Assembly (NCBI GenBank): GCA_900454475.1
Contig: UGSS01000002.1
Coordinates: 806,001 to 870,000, forward strand
DNA length: 64,000 nt
Direction: 5' to 3'
Source: [Pasteurella] mairii
GTDB taxonomy: Bacteria; Pseudomonadota; Gammaproteobacteria; Enterobacterales; Pasteurellaceae
How positions within the stretch are numbered: position 1 is the first letter of the stretch; the number at the start of each line of letters is the position of its first letter. Under the pieces are notes generated by a model that searched no databases, was not told the DNA's origin, and worked only from the letters and a program-made list of their open reading frames with translations. A program made the translations under genes and the position numbers. Positions 55,039 to 63,263 of the stretch are shown piece after piece.

Positions 55039-55348
55039 ATTTTTGCTATTTAAAAATAGAGAAAAGTGCGGTCGTTTTTTTCCCCTGTTTTATGATACAA
55101 AACAGGATGAAACATGACCGCACTTTATTTTTTAATGAAAAATATACTTTTGAAATAATGAGTTGCAGAGCATTTAAGCAACGCATTGATTTTTATCTTG
55201 TAGTAAAGAAATAGGATGAACGATCGTCTTATTTGAAAAGTTTTTCAATTATGAAATAAGAACATTATATTTATATGATAATCGGAAAAGATAAGGTGAA
55301 CCCTTGGCTCACCTTACAAAAATAACGAGGCAATTTAATTTAAGCCCA
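55039..55348. other. Gene-free interval after ubiX with a nested dyad
   Basis: A 310-base gap. AAAAGTGCGGTC at 55062 and GACCGCACTTT at 55116 enclose a second dyad, CCTGTTTT/AAAACAGG at 55084-55106, forming a two-tier hairpin that probably ends the purF-ubiX transcript. Then comes AT-rich sequence without a recognisable gene, and at 55292-55316 TAAGGTGA/TCACCTTA, which on the minus strand is followed by TCTTTTCC and likely terminates the antiporter gene. Confidence 0.7.
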
Positions 55349-56686
55349 TTAGGCTTTAATGGTTTTTTCCTCATGTTTGGCTAAAATCAGATAGCCGATC
55401 GCGGAAAAGACAGATAATGCTGCAATGATCACATAAGACCAGAACCAACCGAAAGTATCCGCCATAATTGGCATAATCCAGTTTGCTCCCATGTTGCCGA
55501 TTAAGTAGGCGGTGACACCAACAAATCCAATGGCAGTACCTGCTACATTTAATGGCACAAAGTTAATTGTAAGAATATTTACAATCAGTTGTGGTCCATA
55601 AATTAACGCGCCTAGCACACCGCAAATGACTAACAACAACGCATAATTCGTGTTTTCGGCAACCGTAATTTTTTCATAGGCAAATACGACGCCCGCCATA
55701 ATAAATAAACCAATGGCGCCCATTTTTGCCATTTTATTGGGATATTTTGCCGCTAACCAAGCAAAGATCAAAGAACCTGGAATAGCAACCCATTCCAACA
55801 CAGAAATTGCCATATGAGATTCAGCATCACCTAAGTGCGCCACTTCATGTAAATAAATTGGCATCCAGTCTTCAATTCCGAAACGGATAAAATAAAGTGC
55901 GACGTTAACCGCGGCAACCAATAATAATGCCGGATTTAAAAACACATATTTTTTAATTAATTGCCAGTAGGAGAGCGTATTTTTTTCTTCTTCAGATGCC
56001 ACATTCGATTCCCCTGCTTCGCCATACATTGTCCGCAGCGAATCTAATCCCTCTCCTTCCGGCGTATCCCCGCCATATTTCCAACAAAATAGTGCAAAGA
56101 GTAAAACTAATACCGCAGGGACTAAAAACGCCATGACAATATTGCCTGTATCCGGAACGATAAAGCCCATAGTAATCATCACAGAAATCATCATTGGTAA
56201 TAATGCCGATCCGATATTTTGAGAAATATTCCAACCGGCAATGGCTGCGCCACGAGTTTTATTTGGGTAATAATTGGCGATCATATTTTGCGAAGCTGGC
56301 GCCAAAGCACCTTGCACCACACCGCACAAGATAAGCAAAACGGCTAGCGTAGCAACTGAGGTATGGAAAAAACCGATGATAATACAAATTAATGCGCTGG
56401 CGGCAAGGCAGGTAGCAAATAATTTACGTAAACTGACACGGTCGCCTAATGCGCCCATATAAAATTTTGCTAAGCCATAAGAAATGGTTAAACAAGACAG
56501 CAACATAGCAATATCGGCTTTTTCCCAGCCGTTAGTCACCATAATGGATTTTGACATTAATTTGAAATTATTGCGTACTAAATAGGCACAAACATAACCT
56601 AAAAAAGCAACGATAAAAATCATTTTTTGTCGCTTTAAAAAGGCGCTGAATTTTTCAGGTTCCCTTTGCGGATAATTGAACTCCAT
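55349..56686 (-). CDS. OPA-family sugar-phosphate:phosphate antiporter
   Basis: A 445-residue major facilitator protein of the organophosphate:phosphate antiporter family (UhpT, GlpT, PgtP). It has about twelve helices, the loop-2 MFS motif MGALGDRVSLRKLF near residue 75 and the family signature around GWNISQNIGSAL near residue 150. The N-terminal YLVRNNFKL segment is shared with UhpT and GlpT and contains a substrate-binding arginine. Features in the C-terminal half read more like UhpT than H. influenzae-type GlpT, so I do not name the substrate. Confidence 0.9.
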   Translation of the reverse strand: MEFNYPQREPEKFSAFLKRQKMIFIVAFLGYVCAYLVRNNFKLMSKSIMVTNGWEKADIAMLLSCLTISYGLAKFYMGALGDRVSLRKLFATCLAASALICIIIGFFHTSVATLAVLLILCGVVQGALAPASQNMIANYYPNKTRGAAIAGWNISQNIGSALLPMMISVMITMGFIVPDTGNIVMAFLVPAVLVLLFALFCWKYGGDTPEGEGLDSLRTMYGEAGESNVASEEEKNTLSYWQLIKKYVFLNPALLLVAAVNVALYFIRFGIEDWMPIYLHEVAHLGDAESHMAISVLEWVAIPGSLIFAWLAAKYPNKMAKMGAIGLFIMAGVVFAYEKITVAENTNYALLLVICGVLGALIYGPQLIVNILTINFVPLNVAGTAIGFVGVTAYLIGNMGANWIMPIMADTFGWFWSYVIIAALSVFSAIGYLILAKHEEKTIKA

Positions 56687-56747
56687 ATAGCACTCCTATT
56701 ATTTATAATAAACCGTAATAAAATATCACAATTTAAAATGTATCTAG

Positions 56748-57030
56748 TTAACTGAAAATTACAAGGGAGAAAATCGATTATTTTTAACAAATGCTATCTG
56801 GATCACAGATTTCCTTACGAGATAACCTAATGAATAGGAGGGTTATCTTATTGTGAAAATCTTGATTTAACGCGTCAAGGTCAAAGTTGGGACCAATTAT
56901 ACCGTAATGTGAAATTCAGCCCAGAAGTACAAAGCTGGACCGGTTTTGTCAACATGAAAATTCCTAATATCTTAGGGATGTATCGTTGGGTTTCTAACCA
57001 CCGTCGTGGTAACTGGTAATTTTCAGTTAA
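56748..57030. repeat. Perfect 15-bp inverted repeat pair enclosing a gene fragment
   Basis: TTAACTGAAAATTAC at 56748-56762 and its exact complement GTAATTTTCAGTTAA at 57016-57030. They bracket 253 bases that include the orphan C-terminal coding fragment; the right arm overlaps that fragment's stop codon. The left arm lies in the promoter region of the antiporter gene. Confidence 0.7.
56834..57019 (+). pseudogene. Orphan C-terminal gene fragment
   Basis: An open stretch without start codon, about 61 codons, ending RRGNW-stop. It includes SWDQLYRNVKFSPEVQSW and KIPNILGMYRWVSNH, with aromatic-rich, protein-like composition and good codon use, so it is probably the end of a lost gene. I do not recognise the family. 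An upstream in-frame stop at 56831 and no ribosome site rule out a functional gene. It lies between the antiporter promoter region and a small lipoprotein. Confidence 0.6.
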
Positions 57031-57043
57031 TATAAATATGCCT

Positions 57044-57087
57044 AAAAGTGCAGTCGAATTTTTGTTTAAAATTGACCGCACTTTTTT
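57044..57087. terminator. Imperfect uptake-signal dyad
   Basis: AAAAGTGCAGTC (one base off the uptake signal) and GACCGCACTTTT pair around an AT-rich loop and are followed by TT. It probably ended the gene whose C-terminal fragment remains upstream. It is also placed to end the lipoprotein gene on the other strand. Confidence 0.6.
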
Positions 57088-57107
57088 ATCCTCTTTATCT
57101 GATACGA

Positions 57108-57332
57108 TTAACGATCATATCGTGCAGATTGATATTTTACTTTCCCCTTTTTTACCTTAACAGGTTTCACTTTAACCGGTTTGATTTGGATAACATTCGG
57201 ATGTATTTTCACTCCAGTCACTTGTTTAATTTGACCTAAATGTCTGCCTTGATCAACCTGTACATGGCGAGTAGGTGTTATATAACACGCGCTCAATAGC
57301 GCAGTCATTATCATGACAAATATCATTTTCAT
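57108..57332 (-). CDS. Small lipoprotein with basic repeat
   Basis: A 74-residue product with a lipoprotein signal peptide: Met-Lys start, hydrophobic core and lipobox LLSAC, with Cys16 as the lipidation site. The mature part has a KPVKVKPVKVKKGKVK repeat of alternating Lys and Val/Pro near residues 50-65, giving a strongly basic tail. An AGGAGAA ribosome site precedes the start. I find no known family; the small basic lipoprotein could bind anionic surface polymers or peptidoglycan, which is only a guess. Confidence 0.7.
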   Translation of the reverse strand: MKMIFVMIMTALLSACYITPTRHVQVDQGRHLGQIKQVTGVKIHPNVIQIKPVKVKPVKVKKGKVKYQSARYDR

Positions 57333-57446
57333 CAGAGAATTCTCCTATGTTTTAGAACTTATTTTGTTATATGTTATTTTTATTTCTATCAATAAAAAAT
57401 TTGGCATCAAATTTGTTGATGCCAATTCAATCACAGCGTAATCAGA

Positions 57447-57662
57447 TTATCCTCTGTTTACGTTAAATTCCGCATTTTCGCCAACAATATCAATGAAGCT
57501 GGCATCAAGATCAGATAATTTTGCTGCACCGCTTAATAACATTGCGGTTTTCAAATCGTTTGCTAACCATTCAATCACAGATTGAACACCTTCGGCACCG
57601 CCCATTGCTAAACCATAAAGCATTGGACGATCCACTGCAACCGCGTTGCTGGCTGATATCAT
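57447..57662 (-). pseudogene. C-terminal remnant of an FMN-dependent alpha-hydroxy-acid oxidase
   Basis: Seventy-one residues with the C-terminal motif DRPMLYGLAMGGAEGVQSVIEWL of the lactate oxidase/L-lactate dehydrogenase family. Full-length members have about 370-390 residues and carry the FMN site and catalytic histidine upstream; all of that is missing. The wording resembles lactate-oxidase-type proteins more than enteric LldD. No ribosome site or family N-terminus precedes it. It lies between the lipoprotein gene and moeB, in a region with several remnants. Confidence 0.8.
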
Positions 57663-57784
57663 AATGTTTTTTATCGCGATTTAATACTATAATCTGTTAA
57701 ATTATTATGTTGATTTGATATAAACACTTATTTTCTTTAGTTAAAGAGCAACTTGTCACACTTGAAATATTGCACAATAAAATC

Positions 57785-58510
57785 TCAACCAAGTGGCAAT
57801 TTAAGCGCGCGAATATTCATGTTTAACCCGTCGATCATCAATAATCGACCACATAAATTCTCGCCAATATTTAACCGCACTTTTATCGCTTCCATGGCTT
57901 GAATTGAACCGACAATGCCAACAATCGGCGCCAGTACGCCAGCTTCCACACAACTTAACGCATTGTCGCCAAAAAGCCGACTTAATTGGCGATAGGTTGG
58001 GGTGTTTTCTTGATAAGTAAACACCGATACTTGACCTTCCATGCGAATGGCAGCGCCGGAAATTAACGGCGTTTTACTTTGTTGACAGAGATGATCCAAT
58101 TGATTACGGGTTTGCACATTATCCGTACAATCCAGCACAACATCTGCTTCTTTTATTAAAGCAAACAAACCATCATCTTCTAGCATTTCAGCGCACGTTT
58201 GGATCTCAATATGCGGATTCAGTTGTTGCAGCGACTGCTTAGCAGAATCTACTTTTAGCCAATCTAACCGCTCGTCAGTATGCAATACTTGACGTTGTAA
58301 ATTGGATAAAGAGACTGTATCAAAGTCCAGTAAAATCAATTTTCCCACGCCTGCCACTGCCAAATATTGCGCCGCAGCACAGCCCAAGCCACCCAGTCCG
58401 ACGATTAACATGGTGCTGTCTTTTAATTTCTCTTGCCCATCAAAATCCACGGATTTTAAAACAATTTGACGGTTATAACGCATTTCCTCTGCGGGAGTCA
58501 GTTCAGCCAT
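57785..58510 (-). CDS. moeB: MoaD adenylyltransferase MoeB, zinc-cysteine-poor
   Basis: E1-like enzyme that adenylates the C-terminus of MoaD so it can be thiocarboxylated. The 241-residue protein has the nucleotide motif VGLGGLGCAAAQYL near residue 36, DFDTVSLSNLQRQ with catalytic residues, DCTDN near residue 127 and NALSCVEAGVLAP near residue 186. In E. coli MoeB four cysteines in two CxxC pairs bind zinc; here the first pair is replaced (TPTYRQL) and the C-terminus stops at LPLG before the second. It follows moeA by 3 bases. Confidence 0.93.
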   Translation of the reverse strand: MAELTPAEEMRYNRQIVLKSVDFDGQEKLKDSTMLIVGLGGLGCAAAQYLAVAGVGKLILLDFDTVSLSNLQRQVLHTDERLDWLKVDSAKQSLQQLNPHIEIQTCAEMLEDDGLFALIKEADVVLDCTDNVQTRNQLDHLCQQSKTPLISGAAIRMEGQVSVFTYQENTPTYRQLSRLFGDNALSCVEAGVLAPIVGIVGSIQAMEAIKVRLNIGENLCGRLLMIDGLNMNIRALKLPLG

Positions 58511-58513
58511 AAG

Positions 58514-59737
58514 TTATCCTAAAATTGCATTAAAAGGCTCAATCATAACGGTTTCACCGGCATCTACGTGACCACGCTCTGCTTCCAAAACGATAAAACA
58601 ATTACTTTCTACTAGCGAACTGAACAAATGTGAACCTTGAAAACCCACCGGTTTTACTTCAATTTGTCCTTGCGCATTGAGGGAATAAAAGCCGCGTTGA
58701 AAATCAGTTCTACCTACTGCTTTTTTCAAATTTGTCGTGGCAATGGCGCTTAAACGTTGTGTTGGCGCCCATTCTTGATGACCGTTAAGCTTGGCGATAA
58801 CAGGTTGTACTAATTGATAAAATGTGACCAATGCCGAGACGGGATTACCCGGTAAACCACAAAACCATGCTTTTTCCAATTTGCCGAAAGCAAAAGGTTT
58901 TCCCGGTTTCATAGCAATTTTCCAGAAATTAATGCTGCCGATTTTTTCCAATACCGTTTTGGTAAAATCTGCCTCGCCCACAGAAACGCCGCCGCTGGTA
59001 ATCACCAAATCCGCTTGCTGTTGGGCTTTGATAAAGGCTTGTTCAAATATTGCCGGATCATCAGATAAAATACCAAAATCCAAGACGTCACAATTTAATT
59101 TTTCCAACATTAGTTTCACCGCAAAACGATTGGTGTCATAAATTTGTCCCGCTTGTAACGGTTGCCCTACCGGGATTAATTCATCACCCGTGGAAAGAAT
59201 AGCGACTTTGACGCGCGGAAAAACCTGAACTTCCGCAATGCCCAATGACGCTAATAATGGCAAAGAAAGTGCGGTCAATTTTGCGCCGATTTTTAACACC
59301 ACATCCCCTTGTTTCACATCTTCGCCCAATTTACGCACGTGCTGACCGCGTTTTTTTGGCAACTGATTAATGGTCACGCTACCATCTTCGTTTAAGGTTG
59401 TATCTTCTTGCATAATCACTGTATCAGCCCCTGGAGGGATCATAGCTCCAGTCATAATACGCACCGCGCTTTGTGTCGGCAACTCACCGCCAAAAGGGTT
59501 ACCAGCAAAGGCTTTTCCTGCTACTGGCAAAGTGGACGACGATTGCAAATCGGCAAAACGTACCGCATAACCATCCATTGCTGAATTATCAAAAGAAGGC
59601 ACATTGAGCGGCGAAATCACCTCTTGCGCGCAAATTCGATTAACCGCGTCGGCGAGGGATAGCGTTTCGGCGTGTTGTAATGAAGGGGCGGGAAGTTGAT
59701 TTAACATTTGGCTGATTGCTTGTTCAATCGTCAACAT
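58514..59737 (-). CDS. moeA: Molybdopterin molybdenumtransferase MoeA
   Basis: Inserts molybdate into adenylated molybdopterin. The 407-residue protein has the four-domain MoeA layout: ISPLNVPSFDNSAMDGYAVR near residue 38, RIMTGAMIPPGADTVIMQED near residue 92, the MPT-binding STGDELI near residue 185 and TSGGVSVGEADFTK near residue 247, and GLPGNPVSALVTFYQLV near residue 306. Length is normal. It forms an operon with moeB. Confidence 0.96.
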   Translation of the reverse strand: MLTIEQAISQMLNQLPAPSLQHAETLSLADAVNRICAQEVISPLNVPSFDNSAMDGYAVRFADLQSSSTLPVAGKAFAGNPFGGELPTQSAVRIMTGAMIPPGADTVIMQEDTTLNEDGSVTINQLPKKRGQHVRKLGEDVKQGDVVLKIGAKLTALSLPLLASLGIAEVQVFPRVKVAILSTGDELIPVGQPLQAGQIYDTNRFAVKLMLEKLNCDVLDFGILSDDPAIFEQAFIKAQQQADLVITSGGVSVGEADFTKTVLEKIGSINFWKIAMKPGKPFAFGKLEKAWFCGLPGNPVSALVTFYQLVQPVIAKLNGHQEWAPTQRLSAIATTNLKKAVGRTDFQRGFYSLNAQGQIEVKPVGFQGSHLFSSLVESNCFIVLEAERGHVDAGETVMIEPFNAILG

Positions 59738-59884
59738 AAAATAATCCTTATATTACGTTTGGTTATCAATAAAGTTGGTTTATTGTACTTCAATTCTTTT
59801 CATCATCGTTAATGAATATTCTCATTTTATTATTCTACGAGAGTTTGATAGAATGTGCGGATTGATTTATTTCGGAGTAATTTC

Positions 59885-60538
59885 ATGGACAGTATTTTGC
59901 CAGAGGCGAAAAAAGTACGGGAAGCCCTTATCGCTAAGGGAATTGAAACACCAATGATCGCACCGCAACAAAGTAAAGACGAACGACGCGCTGGCATTGA
60001 ACAACATATGCGCGAAGTAATGAAATTGATTGGTTTGGATTTGCGTGACGACAGTTTAGAAGAAACGCCAGCACGCTTAGCCAAAATGTTTATTGATGAG
60101 ATTTTCAGCGGGTTGGATTATGCCAATTTTCCGAAAATCACCAATATTGAAAACCGCATGAAAGTAAGCGAAATGGTGCTTGTTAACGACGTTACTTTAA
60201 CCAGTACCTGTGAGCATCATTTTGTTACTATCGACGGCATGGTCTCCGTGGCGTATTATCCGAAAAAATGGGTGATTGGTTTATCCAAAATTAATCGCGT
60301 CGTCTCCTTTTTTGCTCAACGTCCGCAAGTACAAGAGCGCTTAACCGAACAAATTCTCTTGGCGTTTCAAACCATTTTAGAGACAGAAGATGTGGCGGTT
60401 TATGTTAAAGCAACGCATTTTTGTGTTAAATGCCGCGGTATAAAAGATACCAATAGTTATACTGTCACCTCCGCTTTTGGCGGCGTATTCCTCGACGACC
60501 GCGAAACCCGTAAAGAGTTTTTAACATTAATTCGCTAA
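59885..60538 (+). CDS. folE: GTP cyclohydrolase I
   Basis: Opens the purine ring of GTP to dihydroneopterin triphosphate, first step of folate synthesis. The start at 59885 with a GGAG site gives 217 residues, close to E. coli (222). Zinc and catalytic residues are in [12 protein letters not shown] near residue 106 and [21 protein letters not shown] near the end. It is divergent from moeA. Confidence 0.96.
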   Translation: MDSILPEAKKVREALIAKGIETPMIAPQQSKDERRAGIEQHMREVMKLIGLDLRDDSLEETPARLAKMFIDEIFSGLDYANFPKITNIENRMKVSEMVLVNDVTLTSTCEHHFVTIDGMVSVAYYPKKWVIGLSKINRVVSFFAQRPQVQERLTEQILLAFQTILETEDVAVYVKATHFCVKCRGIKDTNSYTVTSAFGGVFLDDRETRKEFLTLIR

Positions 60539-60548
60539 GATCCTATTG

Positions 60549-60578
60549 ATATTGCTCTGTAAAAGTGCAGAGCAATAT
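60549..60578. terminator. Hairpin after folE
   Basis: ATATTGCTCTG and CAGAGCAATAT form a perfect 11-bp stem with an 8-base loop, 10 bases after the stop. No T-run follows, so efficiency is uncertain. Confidence 0.6.
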
Positions 60579-60741
60579 GAAATATCACAGAATATCTCTT
60601 TTAACTGATTAACTATATTTAATATCAAAAAATTTATTGTTATTGCTGGTGAAATAGACGAGAACAGAATGAAATGATGGTAAAAGTGCGGTGGAATTTT
60701 TGGTAAATTATACAAAAGACTAAGATGAGAGAAGTGAATTT

Positions 60742-61566
60742 ATGGTAACGCACACAGTCATTATTAGCGATCGCGCAAGAGATAATATTACTGTTTACAC
60801 CAAAGAACCTGCTTTTTTAGCGATTGCAGAGCGCAATGATTTAAAAGCATTAAAGTATTTGGAAGAAGCTAATAAAGCAGGGATTTATATTCTACTTGGT
60901 GAAAATAAACGCTATGTCGGGCAGGCGAGTAATAAAATTTATGATCGTCTTGTCAAACACGAAAGTGATGAAAGTAAAGCGTGGTGGAATCAAATTATTT
61001 TCTTTGGGCGAGAAGATGGTCATTTAGATAAATCGCAAACAGATTATTTAGAAAAGAAATTAATTGAAGCCTTTAAGAAAACCGATTTAGAACTGGATAA
61101 TAATACAGTTGGTAATCAATCTTATATTGATAAAACCAATAAAATTAAAGCAGATAATATCTGGAATATCGTTCAAGAAATTATGGACGAAGTGGCACAT
61201 ATTAATATATTTGAAACGGTTGTTATTGAAGATGACGAAATGCAACCTCAAAAACATTATATTGAATTTGACGGGCATAAAATTTCAGGAAAAAGTTATC
61301 GAGATAACCAAATTAATTTCTTTCTCTTTTTATTAAAAAGCGCCAAATATCGCCCTTTAGTAGAAGAATTTTGTTTAAATGGCAAACCAACCGTTGGGCA
61401 TTGTATTGGTAATCAACCGAGTTTCCGTCCAAATGGAATGGCATATACGATGCAACTTGAAGAAAATCTTTTTCTTTATGTAAATTTATCCACAAAAAAT
61501 CTTCGAAAATCTATTCAACATTTTGCTGATGAAATGGGAGTAAACGTAGTGTTTTATTGGGAATGA
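60742..61566 (+). CDS. GIY-YIG nuclease-domain protein
   Basis: A 274-residue protein with a GIY-YIG fold in its first half: GIYIL near residue 48, the second strand YVGQAS near residue 59, the helix residues Arg and His in YDRLVKHES near 67-75, and the catalytic glutamate in YLEKKLIEAF near residue 110. The C-terminal half (residues 150-274) has no family I recognise; it contains a GKPTVGHCIGN stretch. Such nucleases act in restriction, mobile introns or repair. No methyltransferase is adjacent. Own terminator downstream and an AT-richer composition fit a transferred single gene. Confidence 0.8.
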   Translation: MVTHTVIISDRARDNITVYTKEPAFLAIAERNDLKALKYLEEANKAGIYILLGENKRYVGQASNKIYDRLVKHESDESKAWWNQIIFFGREDGHLDKSQTDYLEKKLIEAFKKTDLELDNNTVGNQSYIDKTNKIKADNIWNIVQEIMDEVAHINIFETVVIEDDEMQPQKHYIEFDGHKISGKSYRDNQINFFLFLLKSAKYRPLVEEFCLNGKPTVGHCIGNQPSFRPNGMAYTMQLEENLFLYVNLSTKNLRKSIQHFADEMGVNVVFYWE

Positions 61567-61582
61567 ATGGTAGTTATAAAAT

Positions 61583-61625
61583 AATGCCATCTGAAATCTA
61601 GTTTTTCAGATGGCATTTTATATTT
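61583..61625 (+). terminator. Terminator of the GIY-YIG gene
   Basis: AATGCCATCTGAAA and TTTCAGATGGCATT form a 14-bp stem with a 7-base loop, followed by TTATATTTTT. Strong rho-independent terminator, 16 bases after the stop; it also suits the convergent regulator remnant. Confidence 0.9.
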
Positions 61626-61784
61626 TTAGCCTTGTTGATAAGATAAATAATGCATTATTTGCTGTAATTCAATTTGCCGCATAATCATTGATTTGGAGAT
61701 ATTTAATTGTTCTGCGGTAATAGTAAAACTGTTTGTTTGAGTAACCACAGAGAGCAATACATTGATTACGGTGAGTTTATCCAT
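61626..61784 (-). pseudogene. LysR-type regulator remnant, N-terminal helix-turn-helix only
   Basis: Fifty-two residues starting MDKLTVINVLLSVVTQTNSF with AEQLNISKSM after it, the layout of a LysR winged helix; the regulator at 43351-44241 has the same pattern (MDKLNAISVF). The frame ends after about 50 residues, so the wing and effector domain are missing. Parts of the helix have drifted. It could still be a short DNA-binding peptide, but decay is more likely. Confidence 0.6.
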
Positions 61785-61803
61785 TGTTTTTTTACATCTA
61801 TTG

Positions 61804-61877
61804 GTAGGGACACACTGCGTGTGTCCGCTGTAATTCCACGGTAAGTGTTATTTAGGACGCACGCAGTGTGTCCCTAC
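61804..61877. repeat. 74-bp inverted-repeat element
   Basis: Arms of 23 bases, left beginning GTAGGGACACAC and right ending GTGTGTCCCTAC, pair with one mismatch around a 28-base loop. No coding capacity. The form (short, palindromic, in an intergenic region) is that of a repetitive extragenic palindrome or MITE-like repeat. Confidence 0.75.
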
Positions 61878-61945
61878 ATATTTTATTTTTAGATTAAGAA
61901 ACAATGTAATTCAAAAAAACATACTTTTTCTTCTTTTTTGTTTCT

Positions 61946-62092
61946 TTATTTAGCTTTTTTGAACAAGGGGATAGACAAGGTTTGATCGATTTTTTCTATC
62001 AAGTTCGCGCTTAGTTTGGCGAATATTCCGAACAATTCTTAAAAGAAAGCTGCTAATTGCTGCAACAAACGAATGACGGGCGTTAATTTTGT
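61946..62092 (-). pseudogene. Possible decayed coding stretch before cdd
   Basis: On the minus strand the sequence reads as TPVIRLLQQLAAFF, one in-frame stop, then ELFGIFAKLSANLIEKIDQ and ends FKKAK-stop, an amphipathic, protein-like pattern. No start codon is present. The remaining part of this 758-base gene-poor region (61567-62324) holds the regulator remnant, the inverted repeat, one uptake signal near 62099 and the cdd promoter. Confidence 0.35.
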
Positions 62093-62240
62093 TTAAAAAA
62101 GTGCGGTGGAATTTTGTAGGTTTTTTCGTTGTCGAAACCTCGGTAGCGATAATTTCGATAATTTATTATAAATGAAATGATATTTTCATCATTAAAAGGA
62201 TAAAGTTGAGTTATCAAATTAAAAAATAAAGCCTATTTTT

Positions 62241-62268
62241 TTGACCTCTCTCACAAATAAGGTAAAAT
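62241..62268 (+). promoter_or_regulatory. Promoter of cdd
   Basis: TTGACC, a 16-base spacer and TAAAAT make a good sigma-70 promoter, with cdd starting about 55 bases downstream of the -10 element. I see no clear CytR or CRP site. Confidence 0.6.
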
Positions 62269-62324
62269 CTTGCTTACTTTTGGTCATAATCCAGTATGAT
62301 TTAAGCAAACCATAGGAGGGGAAG

Positions 62325-63218
62325 ATGAAACATATCTCAACGAAAATTCAAACCGGACTTTGTCAACTGGAAAATCCTCAACTTGCCACAGATCTTTGGC
62401 ATATTCTCGAAGAACAACATTTTCAAGGATTTCTACCGCACTTTAGCGTTGAACATCTTTGTCAAAAATATCAATTGACCGCGCAACAACTCGCATTGAT
62501 TTTATTACCGATTGCTGCCTGTTATGCCAACCCGACAATTTCGCATTTTAGCGTCGGTGCGGTGGTGCGAGGAGAAAGCGGGAATTTATATTTTGGTGCT
62601 AATCAGGAATTTTGTACAACCCATATTCAGCAAACTATCCATGCGGAGCAAAGTGCAATTTCTCATGCTTGGATGCGTAAAGAAACCCAATTAACGGACA
62701 TCAGCGTAAATTACACACCTTGCGGACATTGTCGCCAATTTATGAATGAACTGAATTCCGCGGAGACATTGCGTATTCATTTACCACATAGCCCCAACAA
62801 TACGTTGCAGCGTTATTTGCCAGATGCGTTCGGTCCGAATGATTTAGATATTAAGCAGCGTTTACTCGGACCTACGGAAAGCGCTTTGCATTATGACACT
62901 CAAGATCCGTTAATCCAAATTGCGCTGAACGCTGCCAATGCTTCTCATGCACCTTATTCAAATAGTCGCCATGGCGTCGCAATTCAGTTGCAAGACGGGC
63001 AAATTTTCCATGGTAGTTACGCAGAAAATGCCGCCTTTAATCCAAGCCTACCGGCAATGCAAGTTGCCTTAAATTATTTATTGCTTAACGGTAATGAAGT
63101 CGATAATATTGCCCGCGCTGTCCTTGTGGAACAACCGCTAAATTTAAGCTATTACCAAATGGCAAAAGAGGTATTAGGGTATTTGTGTGAGGTTCCTTTA
63201 GAAGTGATTAATTTATAA
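62325..63218 (+). CDS. cdd: Cytidine deaminase
   Basis: Deaminates cytidine and deoxycytidine in pyrimidine salvage. The 297-residue protein is the long dimeric form as in E. coli (294). The zinc site is HAEQSAI near residue 108 (ligand Cys/His with catalytic Glu) and TPCGHCRQF near residue 130. A second, inactive CDA-like domain follows from about residue 190. A GGAGGGGAAG ribosome site precedes the ATG. Confidence 0.95.
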   Translation: MKHISTKIQTGLCQLENPQLATDLWHILEEQHFQGFLPHFSVEHLCQKYQLTAQQLALILLPIAACYANPTISHFSVGAVVRGESGNLYFGANQEFCTTHIQQTIHAEQSAISHAWMRKETQLTDISVNYTPCGHCRQFMNELNSAETLRIHLPHSPNNTLQRYLPDAFGPNDLDIKQRLLGPTESALHYDTQDPLIQIALNAANASHAPYSNSRHGVAIQLQDGQIFHGSYAENAAFNPSLPAMQVALNYLLLNGNEVDNIARAVLVEQPLNLSYYQMAKEVLGYLCEVPLEVINL

Positions 63219-63263
63219 TATAATTAAATTGAGATTGTATGGAATATAAAATAGGGAGATAAC

